A DNA stretch of 64,000 bases from Perognathus longimembris pacificus (GCF_023159225.1 NC_063172.1:61252828-61316827); one strand, 5' to 3'. Counted from the first letter of the stretch, positions 1 to 12,639 are shown. Numbers and translations: made by a program. Notes: generated by a model from the sequence alone, not told the origin.

Positions 1-469
1 AATACTTTTTTGTACATTTGCCTACATGGAATTGACTGATTTATTAAAAATTAGGTAAAGTATTTCTTTTGGTTTTTAAAATACATACAATAGACTCTTA
101 GAAATGACTGTTACTGTTAGCATTTGACAGAGTTTTTGTTCAAAGGCATACCAACTTTTTAAATAATCTGAAGGAGTTTTATCTGAGTACTAATTTAAAA
201 TAATTTTCATCTATTTATAAGGGAGTAACTGTTAGGAATTATCCAAGTCATATTAAATACTTGGCAGTAGAAATAAGTCTGCAGAATTTAAAAAATTACT
301 ACTTCTTTCTTATTATTTAATGTCTATTATTTCAGTTATTAATACTATACAACAATGAAACAAGTGTATTTTTAAAGTCCTAAAACGCTGTCGATGTTAT
401 TTAGTAACGATTAGCTTTATATTAGTGTCCTCCTGATGTTATTTTTTAATGTTATTTTACCTGGAGAGT

Positions 470-679
470 CTTTTTTTTTTTTTTTTGGCCAGTCCTGGGC
501 CTTGGACTCAGGGCCTGAGCACTTTCCCTGGCTTCTTCCCGCTCAAGGCTAGCACTCTGCCACTTGAGCCACAGCGCCGCTTCTGGCCGTTTTCTGTATA
601 TGTGGTGCTGGGGAATCGAACCTAGGACCTCGTGTATCCGAGGCAGGCACTCTTGCCACTAGGCTATATCCCCAGCCCC
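470..679 (-). mobile_element. IDL-Geo SINE, young
   Basis: It is a complete dimer read on the minus strand: ID-like left half, Geo right half and a T run (A tail). A perfect 12-bp target-site duplication, TACCTGGAGAGT, lies at 458-469 and 680-691. It belongs to the same near-identical subgroup as the copies at 13,091, 16,581 and 34,319. Confidence 0.93.
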
Positions 680-1790
680 TACCTGGAGAGTTTTTAAAGG
701 GAATGGTAGATGTTGACAATATGACTTTAAAATTTTTATAAAATGCCAAAGCCATATACTGCCATAATTAACTACTTTAAGGGGAACAGAATTGGAGGAT
801 TTACTTACTTCGGTACTGTGGATTTTAAATTTTATTATATAAACTACTGAATCCAATATTGACATAACTGTTAGCCTTCTGTTGCTATGGCAAAATATTT
901 AAGGGGAAAATCATTTAAAAAAGAAAAGGTTTATTTTTGGTCAGAGTTTTACATCTCAGGCCATGATAACTTGGCTCTGTTGCTTTTGGTTCTGTGGCAA
1001 GGCAGTACATCATGGCAGAAGCTCTTGATAGAGAAAACTACTTAACCTCGTGGTGATGTAAGAGGAGGGTGGGGCAGGGCCCCATTATTTCCCCCCCCCC
1101 ACCCCCCGCAAGAGCACACTCATCCTAACCTAACTTCTGTCTTGAGTAGGCCCAACCTCTTGCTAAAGTTTGTACCACCTCCCAGTAGCACCATCCGCTA
1201 GGGGCTAAACCCTTCAACACATGAGCTTCTGGGGAGCACTGAAGATCCCAGTTTATTTATAACAGAAAATATATCACTGAAACACAGTAACAAGTCCAAA
1301 AGTAGAGGTATATCTATATGGTCAATCAATTTTTTAGAGAAGTACTTAACGCAGTGAAGGAAAAGTTCATCTTTTCTTGAAAAGGTGCCCAAATTGTTGA
1401 AGAAGGTTACTGCTGGTAGGATTTAAAATGGATCCAACCAGTTTGGAAAAAAAATTTATAGTTCCTCTAAAAAATGGAACATAGATCCACTGTACTATCT
1501 ATACATTTACTCCTAGATGTTTATCCATATTAACAACAAAAATATATTTACATATGCAAAGAATTGCACACAAATGGTTATAGCATATTTATCAAGGCCC
1601 CAAGTCAATTGACACTCCAAATGCTGATTTGTAGATATGTATTTAATTTCAGCTGCTTTTCCATCAGTTATACCTCAATAAAGCTATTCAAAAAGGTGAG
1701 GAGAATAAGATTATAAAGTAGTAACATTGTATAAATGTGATTTTAAAGTTTGTTATTAATAAATACTGAGATTTATTAAGAGATAGTACT

Positions 1791-1912
1791 GGGAGGAGGG
1801 AGGGAGGTATGAGGGACAAGGTAACAAACAGTACAAGAAATGTATCCAATGCCTAACGTATGAAACTGTAACCTCTCTGTACATCAGTTTGATAATAAAA
1901 ATTTGAAAAAAA
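1791..1912 (+). mobile_element. 122-bp L1 3' end with target-site duplication
   Basis: The sequence matches the last part of the L1 3' UTR seen at 40,500-40,665 (ACTGTAACC, CTCTGTACATCA, AATAAAA, A tail). It is flanked by a perfect 13-bp duplication AAGAGATAGTACT at 1778-1790 and 1913-1925. It is a severely 5'-truncated L1 insertion. Confidence 0.85.
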
Positions 1913-2230
1913 AAGAGATAGTACTTAAGCAACATATACATTATAAAAAATTAAAATACATAGAGGATAATGTTTACATAAGAAATGTTTTCAGTAATCA
2001 TAGGTAGGACAATACATAGGAGTCTAATTAATGAAAAAGGACAGAGAAAAATATGTGTTAATTGGAAGACGTGAATTGGGGTAGATATCAGAACAAGGAA
2101 GACCCACATTTTAAATTAGATGCATTAAGCAGTAGGAAACCAATGAAGGAATTTGAGAAGGGCAGTTACCTAGTCAGAAGACAGATGGCACAAATTTTTC
2201 TTACTGTGTCATTTTTAAATGGTTATATAA

Positions 2231-2498
2231 GCCAGTTGCTGGTGGCTCACATGTGTAATCCTAGCTACTCAGGAGGCTGAGATCTGAGGATTACAATTCA
2301 ACCAGCCTGGGCAAGAAAGTATGTGGGACTCTTATCTCCAGTAAACTACTCAGAAAAAGTGGGAAGGGGTGCGCTGGTTCAAATGGTAGTGTGCTCGCCT
2401 TGAGCAAAAGGAAAGAAGCCCAGGGACAAAGAGCCCAGCCCCAGAGTTCCAGCCCCAGGATTGGCAAATAAATAAATAAAAGAAAAATGTAAAACAAT
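2231..2498 (+). mobile_element. B1-Geo SINE
   Basis: A 7SL/B1-like head (GGTGGCTCAC, GTAATCCTAGCTACTCAGGA) is joined to the Geo right monomer, which ends CCAGGATTGGC before an (AAAT)n tail. A weak GGTTATATA/GATTATATA repeat may be the remnant duplication. Confidence 0.88.
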
Positions 2499-2546
2499 TG
2501 ATTATATAGGAAACTGGGAGCAGAATTTCAAAGGATGAAAGGTTTT

Positions 2547-3005
2547 GTTTTGTGGGTTGGAGAGCCTGGGGTTTGAACTCAGGGCCTGAGCACTGTCCCT
2601 AAGCTTTTTTGTTAAAGGCTAGTACCCTACCACTTGTGCTACAGCTCCACTTCTGGACTTGTAGTGGTTAATTGGTGATAAGACTCACAGACTTTCCTGC
2701 CCAGGCTGGCTTCAAACTGCTCTTCTTTGTTTTATTTTGTTCTTTGCCAGTCCTGGGGCTTGAACTCAGGGCCTGAGCACTGTCCCTGGATTCTTTTTTG
2801 CTCAAGGCTAACACTCTGCCACTTGAGCCACATCACCACTTTGGGCTGTTTTCTATATATGTGGTGCTGAGGAATCGAACCCAGGGCTTCATATATACGA
2901 AGCGAGCACTTTACCACTAGGCCATATTCCCAGCCCTCAAACTGCTATTCTTATCTCAGCCTTTTGAGTAGATAGGATTACAGGCATGAGGTACCAATGC
3001 CCAGC
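2547..3005 (-). mobile_element. B1-Geo SINE interrupted by an IDL-Geo
   Basis: The Geo half lies at 2547-2660 and the B1 half at 2661-2726 and 2952-3005. The whole is flanked by a 16-bp duplication with one mismatch (AAGGATGAAAGGTTTT type) at 2531-2546 and 3006-3021, and is split by the younger insertion at 2727-2937. Confidence 0.88.
2727..2937 (-). mobile_element. IDL-Geo nested in B1-Geo
   Basis: This complete dimer sits inside the B1 half of the older SINE. The duplicated target is CAAACTGCTCTTCT at 2713-2726 and CAAACTGCTATTCT at 2938-2951 (one mismatch). Confidence 0.92.
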
Positions 3006-3751
3006 AAGGAAGAAAGGTTTTAATAGTAAAAGTACTGTAACAGAATCTGAACAAAAAAAGCAGAAAACAGTAGTTTGATAAAGATACATAAGTAATGGAA
3101 GCAACTTAAACTGGGTGATGAAAGAAATCTGAAATTAATCTGATAAAATTACATGGCAAGTATAGATGGAATTTCATAGATATTATAAAGTAATAATAAA
3201 AAAGTTTTTTAAACTTTCACAAAAATAAAACCCACAATAGATAAAGATGACTACTTTTCCTTCTTCTGCACTAATATGATTCCAATATAGTGAAACTGAG
3301 TAGCGTTTCTTCTAAACTTCCTGGCTTGGCCTGGGCTTTGTCTCTGTCCATGCTCTTTACTATAGTTTTTGAAGCGCTTAGATTAATAATCTGATTGTTT
3401 CTCTAGCACTTTGGATTGCATTGAACAGTTTCTTAGAGCTTCTAGGAGCTGGAGGGCATACATTTTAACCATATTTCTTAGAAACTCAGGTAAAATGACC
3501 AAAAGATAAAAAGAGAGTCTTTGTCTTTCAAGTTGTTTTTTTTGAGCAAAATGTTTCCCTTGGATAACCCCACTGCTCGAAAGCAGGATGTTGAACTGGA
3601 GGCTCCCTTCAGAGTTTGCATTCTGCACTTCTTAAGTAGGAATCTTTTTTTTGCTGGATTGTTTGTTTGAAAGTAGACAGTGTATTGTAGGCATTTTGAC
3701 CTTCAGAGTACTATGAATAATGCACTTATGTGTTAAAAATTAATTGACAAG

Positions 3752-3969
3752 GGGCTGGGGATATGGCCTAGTGGCAAGAGAGCTTGCCTCGTATACATGA
3801 AGCCCTCGGTTCGATTCCCCAGCACCACATATACAGAAAATGGCCAGAAGTGGCGCTGTGGCTCAAGTGGCAGAGTGCTAGCCTTGAGCAAAAAGAAGCC
3901 AGGGACAGTGCTCAGGCCCTGAGTCCAAGGCCCAGGACTGGCAAAAAAATAAAATAAATAAAATCAAAA
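3752..3969 (+). mobile_element. IDL-Geo SINE
   Basis: Full-length plus-strand copy with intact internal RNA polymerase III box-like sequences (TGGCCTAGTGGCAAGA; GGTTCGATTCC). Its tail is (AAATA)n, and the TTAATTGACAAG target is duplicated at about 3740-3751 and 3984-3995. Confidence 0.92.
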
Positions 3970-4009
3970 TGTTAAAAAAAAAATTAATTGACAAGAATGG
4001 TCAGCTTAA

Positions 4010-4264
<255 letters not shown>

Positions 4265-4379
4265 TAACATTTCTTTACTGGTGCTCACTGCAAAAGTTTA
4301 CTGGTCTGTGATAATTTTTGAATGCCATAAAGTACTTTTTTTCTTTCCTTTGAAATACCCTGTAACATTACTATGTTTT

Positions 4380-4825
4380 GTTTTTTGTACTGGTACTGGG
4401 GGTTTGAACTCAGGATTTGCACTTGTGCTTGCTAGGTTTATATGTGCTCTGCCACCTAAACCATACCTCCAACTTTCATTCTTCTTTCTTTAGTTAATTT
4501 TAGGATCTTTGGCTTGCTTTTGGTCTTGGCACATGCCTGAGCCAATTTTTACCTACTTTAAACTCCCATCATTGCTGGAATCACAGATGTTCTATCTTCC
4601 CTCTATGTAGATAGTCTCAGAAATATTTTTTTTCCCAGACTCATCGGGAACTGTGATCCTCCCAATCTCAGTCTCCTGTGTACCTTTAACTGACCAACTT
4701 GTGCCACTGTGCCCAGCTGTGGGTTAAAAAGGCGTCACAATCTATAGTTTCTTTTCTACCTTGTCTGGCCTTAAACCATTATCCTCCCCATCTTAGTCCC
4801 CAAGTAGCTAGGATTATGAGTGGCC
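4380..4825 (-). mobile_element. two old, diverged B1/Geo-type SINE remnants
   Basis: Both pieces retain the reverse-complement landmarks (TTGAACTCAGGA, ATCCTCCCAATCTCAGTCTCCT, GTGCCCAGC, then TAGCTAGGATTATGAG). Divergence is much higher than in neighbouring copies and no flanking duplication is visible. Confidence 0.5.
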
Positions 4826-5730
4826 AGCATTCATTTTCTATGAGATTGTTCTCTTCTGAAGCCTTCTTTGAAGCCTGTACGTGTTATTATATCTATATAA
4901 TATTACTGCTGGGTAACATTTTAATATACATATGTATATATACTTTCTAAGGTAAATGTATTACTGTGTTCTTTATTTTAACAAAAGGAAATCAGACTAA
5001 GAAATAAGTAGTTTATTCAAAGTAGTGCTTCATTTCCACTTTCTGAATAAAAACAGCATGAAAATGCAGAAAATTCTAGAAAACAACCAACACTGTATCT
5101 TTAACATAGTTCTAGAGTCAGTGCATGTTTTTGTTTGTTTGTTTTGGCAATTTCACTGAAGAGTTATTAAGTAAAATATTATAATTACCTAACTCACCTT
5201 GTGATGAGTCTAAATACATTTGGCAATAATTACAACTTGATGATATATGAGTAACATTTCAAGTCATATAGCACACCCAGTAAGAACTGGATTCTACCTT
5301 TGTCCAGCTTCAGATAGACATGTAAATACCTGATTCAGAGGTGCTCTTCTCTTAGAAATATTGTATTTGAAAATCATCATAAAGGCCAATTTGTTAGGAA
5401 GAAGGAATTCAAGACATCTGAAACATAACCTTATTAATTATTAACAATGTACATCTTGATTTTAAAAACTGAAATTCAAAATGGTCTGCATTTTACTATA
5501 ACAAGTAGCATTTATTAAGAAGTACATTACCATTTTCCTTTAGATGGACATTTAAATGAAATGTATTCCATGAGTGCTTTGGTGGGACTTAACTAGAAAA
5601 GAAATTCATTTATGGTTACTAAAGTAAATAAGCGTGATCTGAGCAGAGATTTGCTTTATTTGTGAGAGAACAGCATTTTAACAGTGAAAATTAATTTGCC
5701 TACCAAAAGCCAGATTTTAGGAAACTTTCT

Positions 5731-5915
5731 TTTTCTTTCTAGCCCGTCCTGGGGCTTGAACTCAGGGCCTGAGCACTGTCCTTGGCTTCTTTTTGCTCAA
5801 GGCTAGCACTCTACTACTTGAGCCACAACGCCACTTCTGGCTTTTTCTATATATGTGGTGCTGAGGAATTGAACCCAGGGCTTCATGTATACGAGGCAAG
5901 CACTCTACTAGCCCC
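5731..5915 (-). mobile_element. IDL-Geo with a short deletion in the ID half
   Basis: The target TTAGGAAACTTTCT is duplicated perfectly at 5717-5730 and 5916-5929. About 19 bp are missing near the ID-monomer 5' end (CTCTACTA runs directly into GCCCC). Confidence 0.9.
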
Positions 5916-6009
5916 TTAGGAAACTTTCTGACACAATTTTATTTGTAAAGAACTCATAAATAAGCATCACATATTTACCCATTACTATGTAAAAGATTAA
6001 AAATACTTT

Positions 6010-6215
6010 ATCAGGCTGAGACTGTGGCTTAGTCGTACAGGGCTTGTCTAACAGGCATGAAACCGTGGGTTCAATTTCTCAGCACCACATAACTAGAAAA
6101 AGCCAGAAGTGGTGCTGTTGCTCAAGTGCTATAGTGCTAGCCTTGAGCAAAAGAAGCTCAGGGACAATGCTCAGGCCCTGAGTTCAAGCTCCAGGACTGG
6201 GGGGGGGGGGGGGGG
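6010..6215 (+). mobile_element. IDL-Geo with a poly-G instead of poly-A tail
   Basis: The dimer ends CCAGGACT and then 17 consecutive G (6199-6215) where an A tail is normal. AATACTTT flanks it at 6002-6009 and 6216-6223. Confidence 0.85.
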
Positions 6216-6250
6216 AATACTTTCTCATAATGAAATATTTTAAAGTGATG

Positions 6251-6366
6251 AGTCAGGTGTTAGGGTACACCTGTAACCTCAGCACTTGGGAGTCTTAGGC
6301 AGGAGGATCACAAGTTCAAGACTAGTCTGAGCTATGTGGAAAGACTGTCAAACAAACAAAAAGATG
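6251..6366 (+). mobile_element. B1 SINE monomer
   Basis: The landmarks ACACCTGTAACCTCAGCACTTGGGAG and GCAGGAGGATCACAAGTTCAAGAC are those of an ordinary rodent B1, with no Geo half attached and an (AAAC)n tail. Confidence 0.8.
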
Positions 6367-6527
6367 AGGGACTGTTCTGTGATCTATAAAGGGTACAATT
6401 AAAGAGGGAAGAAACAGCTAGGATGGGGAAAATGACAGAAGAAGTGACTGATCAAGAAGCAGTTGACCCTTAGACCAATATATAACCCTTGTATAACTTT
6501 TTGAAGTTGAGGGGGGAAAAAAATAAT

Positions 6528-6879
6528 TTTTTTTTGCCAGTCCTGGGGCTTGAACTCAGGGCCTGAGCACTGTCCCTGGCTTCATTTAAGGGTAGAATCA
6601 AAATTAACTTCCTTCTTTTCATTTCTTTTTATTTTTAATTTTTGGCTGTTCCTGGGGCTTGAACTCAGGGCCTGGGTACTGTCCCTGAGCCTCTTTGTGC
6701 TCAAGGCTAGTGCTCTACCATTTGAGCTACAGTGCCACTTCCCGTTTTTGTTTTTGTTTTTTAGTAGTATATGGGAGATAAGAGTCTCACAGGGATTTTT
6801 CTGTCCAGTCAAACTTTGATCCTCAGATCTCAGCTTCCTGAGTAGCTAGGATTACAGACATGAGCCACCGTGCACAGAA
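6528..6879 (-). mobile_element. Geo 3' fragment plus a B1-Geo SINE
   Basis: A truncated Geo tail (6528-6584) is followed by about 55 bp of unassigned sequence and a near-complete minus-strand B1-Geo at 6641-6879. The translated reading frames across it reflect the SINE and not a gene. Confidence 0.8.
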
Positions 6880-6899
6880 AGCTTAACACATGAATTCCA

Positions 6900-7560
6900 G
6901 CAATTGCCAAGAGACTTCTACTTCTGCAAAGACAGAGCCAACTTACTCTCCTTCATTCTATTAAGTTCAGTGGAAACCCTAGACATTATTATGAAACAAA
7001 TACAAGAATTTTCTGAAAGATTTAGAGAAAAAAAAAAGCAAACCAGTTTCAAATCTTGTACCTGTGAGAAAACAGTATTAATTTTCTTGGTTTTCATTTT
7101 CGTTTCATACTTCAGAATGCATGTTAGGGAAACTGGCAAATTGGAAAAGACCCTGTGGGCACAGGGGAAAAAGCTCACTCTAAACAAAGAACCAGGAAGT
7201 GGTCATGTGGGTAACACAAAGAGCTCTTGGAAAATAACTGTTTTTCCAGGGGAAAAAAAGTGAGACACTATATGCACCATCTCTAGATGACTAAGAAGGT
7301 TTCCCACCACTATCTGACAGTAATGAAGTTGACATCCCACCCCTTGTTACAGTGCTATCAGAGGAAGCCGTTTAGAAGGGATGTTCAAGTAAGATGCAGA
7401 CTTTCATAATGCCTGCAAAATGCCTAAGATTCTAATGGAAATCTCTCTCATTCCTAAAACCAGGAAGATCTCAAGTCAAATGAAAAAGGCTGTAAATGCC
7501 AATACCAAGATGAGAAAGATACTAGAATTACTAGACTAAGATTCCGTTTTTAACTTTATA
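6900..7560 (+). mobile_element. possible old L1 5' UTR / upstream region
   Basis: A-rich sense sequence with phrases such as ACCAGGAAGATCTCAAGTCAAATGAAAAAGG resembles old mammalian L1 leader sequence. It lies upstream of clear L1 ORF2 remnants on the same strand. The assignment rests on general resemblance only. Confidence 0.3.
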
Positions 7561-7896
7561 AAGAAAGGTTTGCTTTAGCTCATGATTCTGGAGGTCCAAA
7601 ATAGAGGGGCCACAGTCGTAATAAGATAGTAGGTGATGAGACACTGGGAGTATATATATGTATTCTTGAGCTAGGATTTTTAAATGCCTCCATTAGGAGT
7701 ATACTTGATGCAAATGAAAAATAGTCTCAGTAAAGGTAGAAAGTTTCAGCAAAAGGAATGGTGTCCACATGGCCACAATCAAGAGCCATACGTCCAGAAC
7801 TAGCATAAGAAATCCTGATCATGAAGATACAGCACATAGAATTACAGGTAAGGCCAGCCCAGGCAACAAGCTAGGCCCTATCCCAAACTTCACAAG

Positions 7897-8072
7897 CCAG
7901 GGCTGGTGGCATATGCCTGTAGTCCCAGCTATACTGGAGGCTGGGCTCCAGGATTCTGGGCTGAGGCAGCCCAAGCAAAATCATGTGAGCCACAAAAAAA
8001 ATGGGCCAAAGATGTGGTTCCAGTTGTAAGGCACTTGCTGAGCAGACACAAGGCCTAAAATGTGTAGTTACT
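7897..8072 (+). mobile_element. old B1 plus ID-like composite SINE
   Basis: A B1-like head (GGCTGGTGGCATATGCCTGTAGTCCCAGCTA) is followed by an ID-like monomer (GATGTGGTTCCAGTTGTAAGGCACTTGCTGAGCAGACACAAGGCCT). The order is the reverse of B4-type composites, and no tail is left. Confidence 0.5.
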
Positions 8073-9480
8073 AGACATAGCTGTAAGGTACTTAAAGCAA
8101 AAGACTGATAGAATTTATAGGAGGAATACCCATGTCCATATTTACAGTTGGAGATTTTATCTGAGGTGCACATAGAGCATGCACCAAGATGGACCACATG
8201 GGAGGCCATAAAATAAGCCTCAGTAAGTTTCCAAGTGTTCAGTCATACAAAGTATGTTGTCTAATCCCAATGGTACTAAATGAGCAATGATTAAAGATAA
8301 CTGGAAAAGCGTACAAACACATAAAAATAAAATACACTTGTAATGTACATGTCAAAGAAGAACTCTCAAAATATACATTGAATTAAATGAAAATGCAGTG
8401 TATCTCTGGCAAACTCTTGAGGCAATCCTATGAAAGAGAAATTTATAGTATTAAAAGCACACGGTAGAAAAGTGTCAAATTAATCATTTTTACTACCTCA
8501 AAAACTGAAAAGGGAAATAAAACTTAGGAAAATAGAAGAAATGAAAACATGTCAGTGAAGTTGAGAACAAAATCAGTGAAACAAAAAGCTGGGTCAACAA
8601 AGTTAAATCAACAAACTTGTAGCAAGACTGACAGTAAAAAAAAAGGTGCAAGTTAACATCAATAACAAACTGAAAGTTCACTATAGATCTTGCAAACACA
8701 AAGGGATAAGAAGAGAATACTGTAAATGGGCCAATTTCTCAAAAACAAAATGTCCAGCCTTATCCAATGTGAAATAACCAAGTTGTATTCTTCTTTGTCA
8801 GCCAGTAAGACTAATTCATTATATCCCACAAGTTCCAACATCAAAGGGTCAAGGGTTCTGAAGCCTGTACTATCTCTAAGGCTCCAGTTTATCTCTATCC
8901 TCTTCTTCTATGTTCAACTTTTCGTTCTTTATATACCTATAATCACCACAAGGTGGATTCAGCTACTTAGGCATCCTATAATCTGACAGTAACATCAGAA
9001 TCTTACATCTTGACTTTGTAAAATCCAGTGAGCCCATGCAGACTTCTGACTTTGTGGGGATTTACCCTCGTCTGGTGAAGACTTGTTAAATAGTGGGTGC
9101 TTTGGCCTCATCTAGAATGATTTGACTATGTATCTTTCACTATGATTGACCTCACAGGACAAAATATAAAGAAAACAAGTGGCTAGGTAGGTGAAGTACA
9201 GGAAGAGTGCTGGGAGCTCCCCTGCCCTCTCCAGGCTCACCCACCCACCCACCCTCTAGTGTCGTCCATGACATTGCCATGAGGCAATGGAATACTTACT
9301 TTTTTCCTTTATGAAACTAATACTACCCCAACACCCAAATCAAAAACAATATTTAAAAAGTACAGGCTGATAGTTTTTAATGGACACTTTAACAAAATTT
9401 CTGAACAAAGTTCTGACATGTTTTATATATATATTGTATATGTTTGTACATGTAAAACATATACACTATACACAATTGGA

Positions 9481-9611
9481 CTTCTGGTTTTTTGGTAGTT
9501 AATTTGAGATGAGAGTCTCAAAGACTTCGTCGTCTTCTCTGCCTTTGAACCATGTTCCTCAGATCTTAGCCTCCTGAATAGCTGTGGCATGAACCACTGG
9601 GACCAGGTTGC
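9481..9611 (-). mobile_element. B1-Geo fragment (B1 half plus junction)
   Basis: It retains TTTTTGGTAGTTAATTTGAGATGAGAGTCTC and CCTCAGATCTTAGCCTCCTGAATAG in reverse orientation; the Geo end is missing. Confidence 0.6.
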
Positions 9612-9679
9612 TGTTTCAAAGTCACGGTCAAGAACAGTATCATGACTTCATCTCAACAAATTGTGCAGAGGTGCACAGC

Positions 9680-9868
9680 TAGCACATTATAACTCTATGC
9701 GGGCAGGAGGCATAGGTAGGAGGATCAAGTTCAAGGTGGCCTTGAGCAAAAATGCAAGCCTCTACCTGAAAAACATCTAAAGCAAAAAGGGCTCCGTAAA
9801 TGGCTCCAGTAATAGAGCATTTGACTAGCAAGCCCTGAGTTCAAACCCCAGTACTGACAAAAAAGAAA
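9680..9868 (+). mobile_element. old B1 plus ID-like SINE
   Basis: A diverged B1 body (GCAGGAGGCATAGGTAGGAGGATCAAGTTCAAGG) runs into an ID-like monomer ending TTCAAACCCCAGTACTGACAAAAA. Confidence 0.5.
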
Positions 9869-10563
9869 ATGGCATATAACTCAAAGGAAGAAATAAAACT
9901 GTACTGGTAGATGGCACAATTGTTTTGGTAGAAGAAAATCTCAGGAATTTACAGAGAAAAGCAAATGGACAGCTCAGCAAAGTTAATAGATACAAGATAC
10001 AAAAATTGTATTAACTTATGCTAGCAATGGATACATGAACAACAAAATACAATATAATTTATAATCATCAAAATAAAATGAAATATTTAGATGTAGCTCT
10101 AAGAACATATACAAGATATAAATATGCTGGTAATCAGAAAACACTGATGAAGTAAAGTAGAAAAGTCCTGAGTGGGAAGTTATACTATGTTCATTGTTTT
10201 GAATATTCAAGCTTAAAAAGATGACGCTTCTTTACAAATTGATATAAAGTTTTAATATTACTCCAATTCAAACAAAATTCCAATGTGGTTGTGGCTACCA
10301 GCAATATTATATTATAAAGTGTATGTGGAAAGGCAAAAGACTTTGGGAGATGAAACCACTCAAAAAGGAGATTAAAACGAAATGAATCAGTCTCCTAGAT
10401 TTCAGAGTGATGATTGTTAAAGGAAGGGTTAGCAACCGGAGTCTCACACATGACATAAAAGCTAACTCAAAAATGGATTGTGAAGTTAAATGGGAAACAA
10501 CGATCATTTAAAGGAAAAAAAAACACAGGGGAAAGTCTTTGAGATCTAGTCCTAAGCATTCTT

Positions 10564-10750
10564 TGTTTTATTTTATTTTTTGCCAGTCCTGGGGCTTGAG
10601 ACTCAGGGCCTGAGCATGGTCCCTAGCTTCCTTTTTGCTCACAGTGTCACTTCCGGCTTTTTCTGTGTATGTCGTGCTGAGGAATCGAACCCAGGGCTTC
10701 ATGCACGCAAGACGAGCACTCTACTGCTAAGCCATATTCCCAGCCCTAGG
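10564..10750 (-). mobile_element. IDL-Geo inserted in the old L1
   Basis: The 13-bp target CCTAAGCATTCTT is repeated perfectly at 10,551-10,563 and 10,751-10,763, and L1 ORF2 similarity resumes on both sides. Part of the Geo half is deleted. Confidence 0.92.
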
Positions 10751-12639
10751 CCTAAGCATTCTTGTCATCAAAAGAATAATTGATAAAAAAAAAATTGATA
10801 AACTGGTCTTTCCAAATTTGTGCTTTTTGAAAGACCATTGTGTAGCTAAGTCTACAGGTTGAGAGAAAATACCATGCAAGCCACATATCCAATGAAGAAA
10901 ACTCAGTGGTTACACTTTCAAAATAATGACTAGAAGTGGAACAAAAGACTTGGGCAGCCATTGCATCACAGAGGGTGTAAAAAAAATGGCACATAAACAC
11001 TCAGCATCACTAGTCATTTATTAAGGATGTGTGAATTAAAACTTCAACGAAGACTGAAACAAGTAAATTAAGAGAATGGGTGGGGTTGGGAGAGATGGAG
11101 GAGAATGATGAAAGATGGCACTGATAAAAATGACATGTTGAATTGAAACACATTTGTACAACAACTGAAAGCAATAAATACTAAATAAATCCTCAGTGAT
11201 ATATCACTAAATGCCTTCCAGAATTGCTAAAATGTTTTCTAAAAACGTGACAGCATCAAATGGCTGGTGCTAAAGGAATGTCACATTCTATAGCCACTGG
11301 AAAAACAGCTTATTCAGCAGTGCTTGCACAATAAAAGTGCAACTACCACACTACAACCTAGAAGTTGTGCCCATGGGTACGTCAGAGAAATAAAGACTTA
11401 ATGTGTAGACAGAAAACCTGTAAGTGACCAAATTAGAGACATGGACAGGGGGCCAAGGAGAATAAATATCCAGTAGGAAGGAAATGGGGTGAGGCTCTAA
11501 AAAGAGAAGCAGGATCCTGAGTAATAGGTTTAACAGTTGTAACAATGTATTTTAGTTTTCTAAATCCAGGTAATGGTCACACAGAATCCTTTGTGTTATT
11601 TCTTAGATCTGCTTCTTTAAGAACCTGTAATTCCATTTAAAAGGCTTAGTAAAAAATAAATGATGTGCAAGTAATTTGACTTGGATTTAATTTTTTCTTT
11701 AACACCACAATGGTAATTTATAAGATTTCATAATGAAGCCTTCCAGCCACAATTAAATATTAATGTTGGAATATGGTTATAAAGATGAAGCTGTTTTGTG
11801 ACTTCATGAGGAGCACAGCATTTATTTTGAAAGTATTTGTTATTAAATTTTTGTTAAGTGTAGCTGCTTTTTGAGCCTGTCTGTCATATTTTTGCAACAG
11901 CACATTTTATACATAAGGTCTTTCTTAAATGTTAAGTGTTTAGCATATGCCTAACATAATGGAGTTAATGTTTTTAATTGTACATACTTTCTTAACATTT
12001 CTTAGGAGTTGCTACAGATTAAATGACCTAATATTTATAAAAAATGAAGACAGCTAGAGCATACAGAGACACCTGGTTAGAAGATAAAACAAACTGTTCA
12101 TTCGTAATGTTTACACATCAGATGTTTATGTCCAATTACTGGCATCATTAAGTAAAAAGTGTTTTGTGACAGTATGTTTCAGTTGAATAGCTTATTTTTT
12201 TATATTATCTGTTTAAGAAAGCATGTGATAAGCGCACAGTGAAGTGATATTTTAAATCTCTTTAACCAGTGTTACTATGTGTTGTTTTTGTTTTTTAAAG
12301 AAAAGCATTTCTGTAGCATGAGCAAGGCTCTGAATTTAACCCTAAGTAAACAAACCAACCATCCCACACACATAGCTCTGCTGATTTTTATTTAACCCCA
12401 AGTTTCCACACATGATTTAGCCATTGCATCCCCAGACGAAAGGGGCAGTTCTGTGACACCTGCTAACAGCATCAGTTTGATAGGTCTAATTTTGTTTATT
12501 GGTGTACATCATAGTTGTGTGGAAGGTTTTGTGTGCTATGCTATCATTGTCTTCTAGAAGAGTGTTTCTCAGTGTTCACATAGAAACAGATTGCCTAAGA
12601 GTGCTGTTTTATAATTCAGTGTGATTCAGGAAATGGGTA

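Larger units (their letters stand above)
8075..11420 (+). mobile_element. old L1, broken ORF2 remnants in the sense orientation
   Basis: Three blocks keep L1 ORF2 nucleotide landmarks in order. 8075-8790 is the endonuclease to pre-RT part, with GCCATAAAATAAGCCTCA and AAACAAAAAGCTGGGTC. 9885-10,550 and 10,764-11,420 are the RT-to-C-terminal parts, with TAAAGTGTATGTGGAAAGGCAAAAGA and GTTGTGCCCATGGGTACGTCAGAG. Unassigned DNA and two SINE fragments separate the first two blocks. The reading frame is destroyed throughout, so it is non-coding. Confidence 0.65.
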
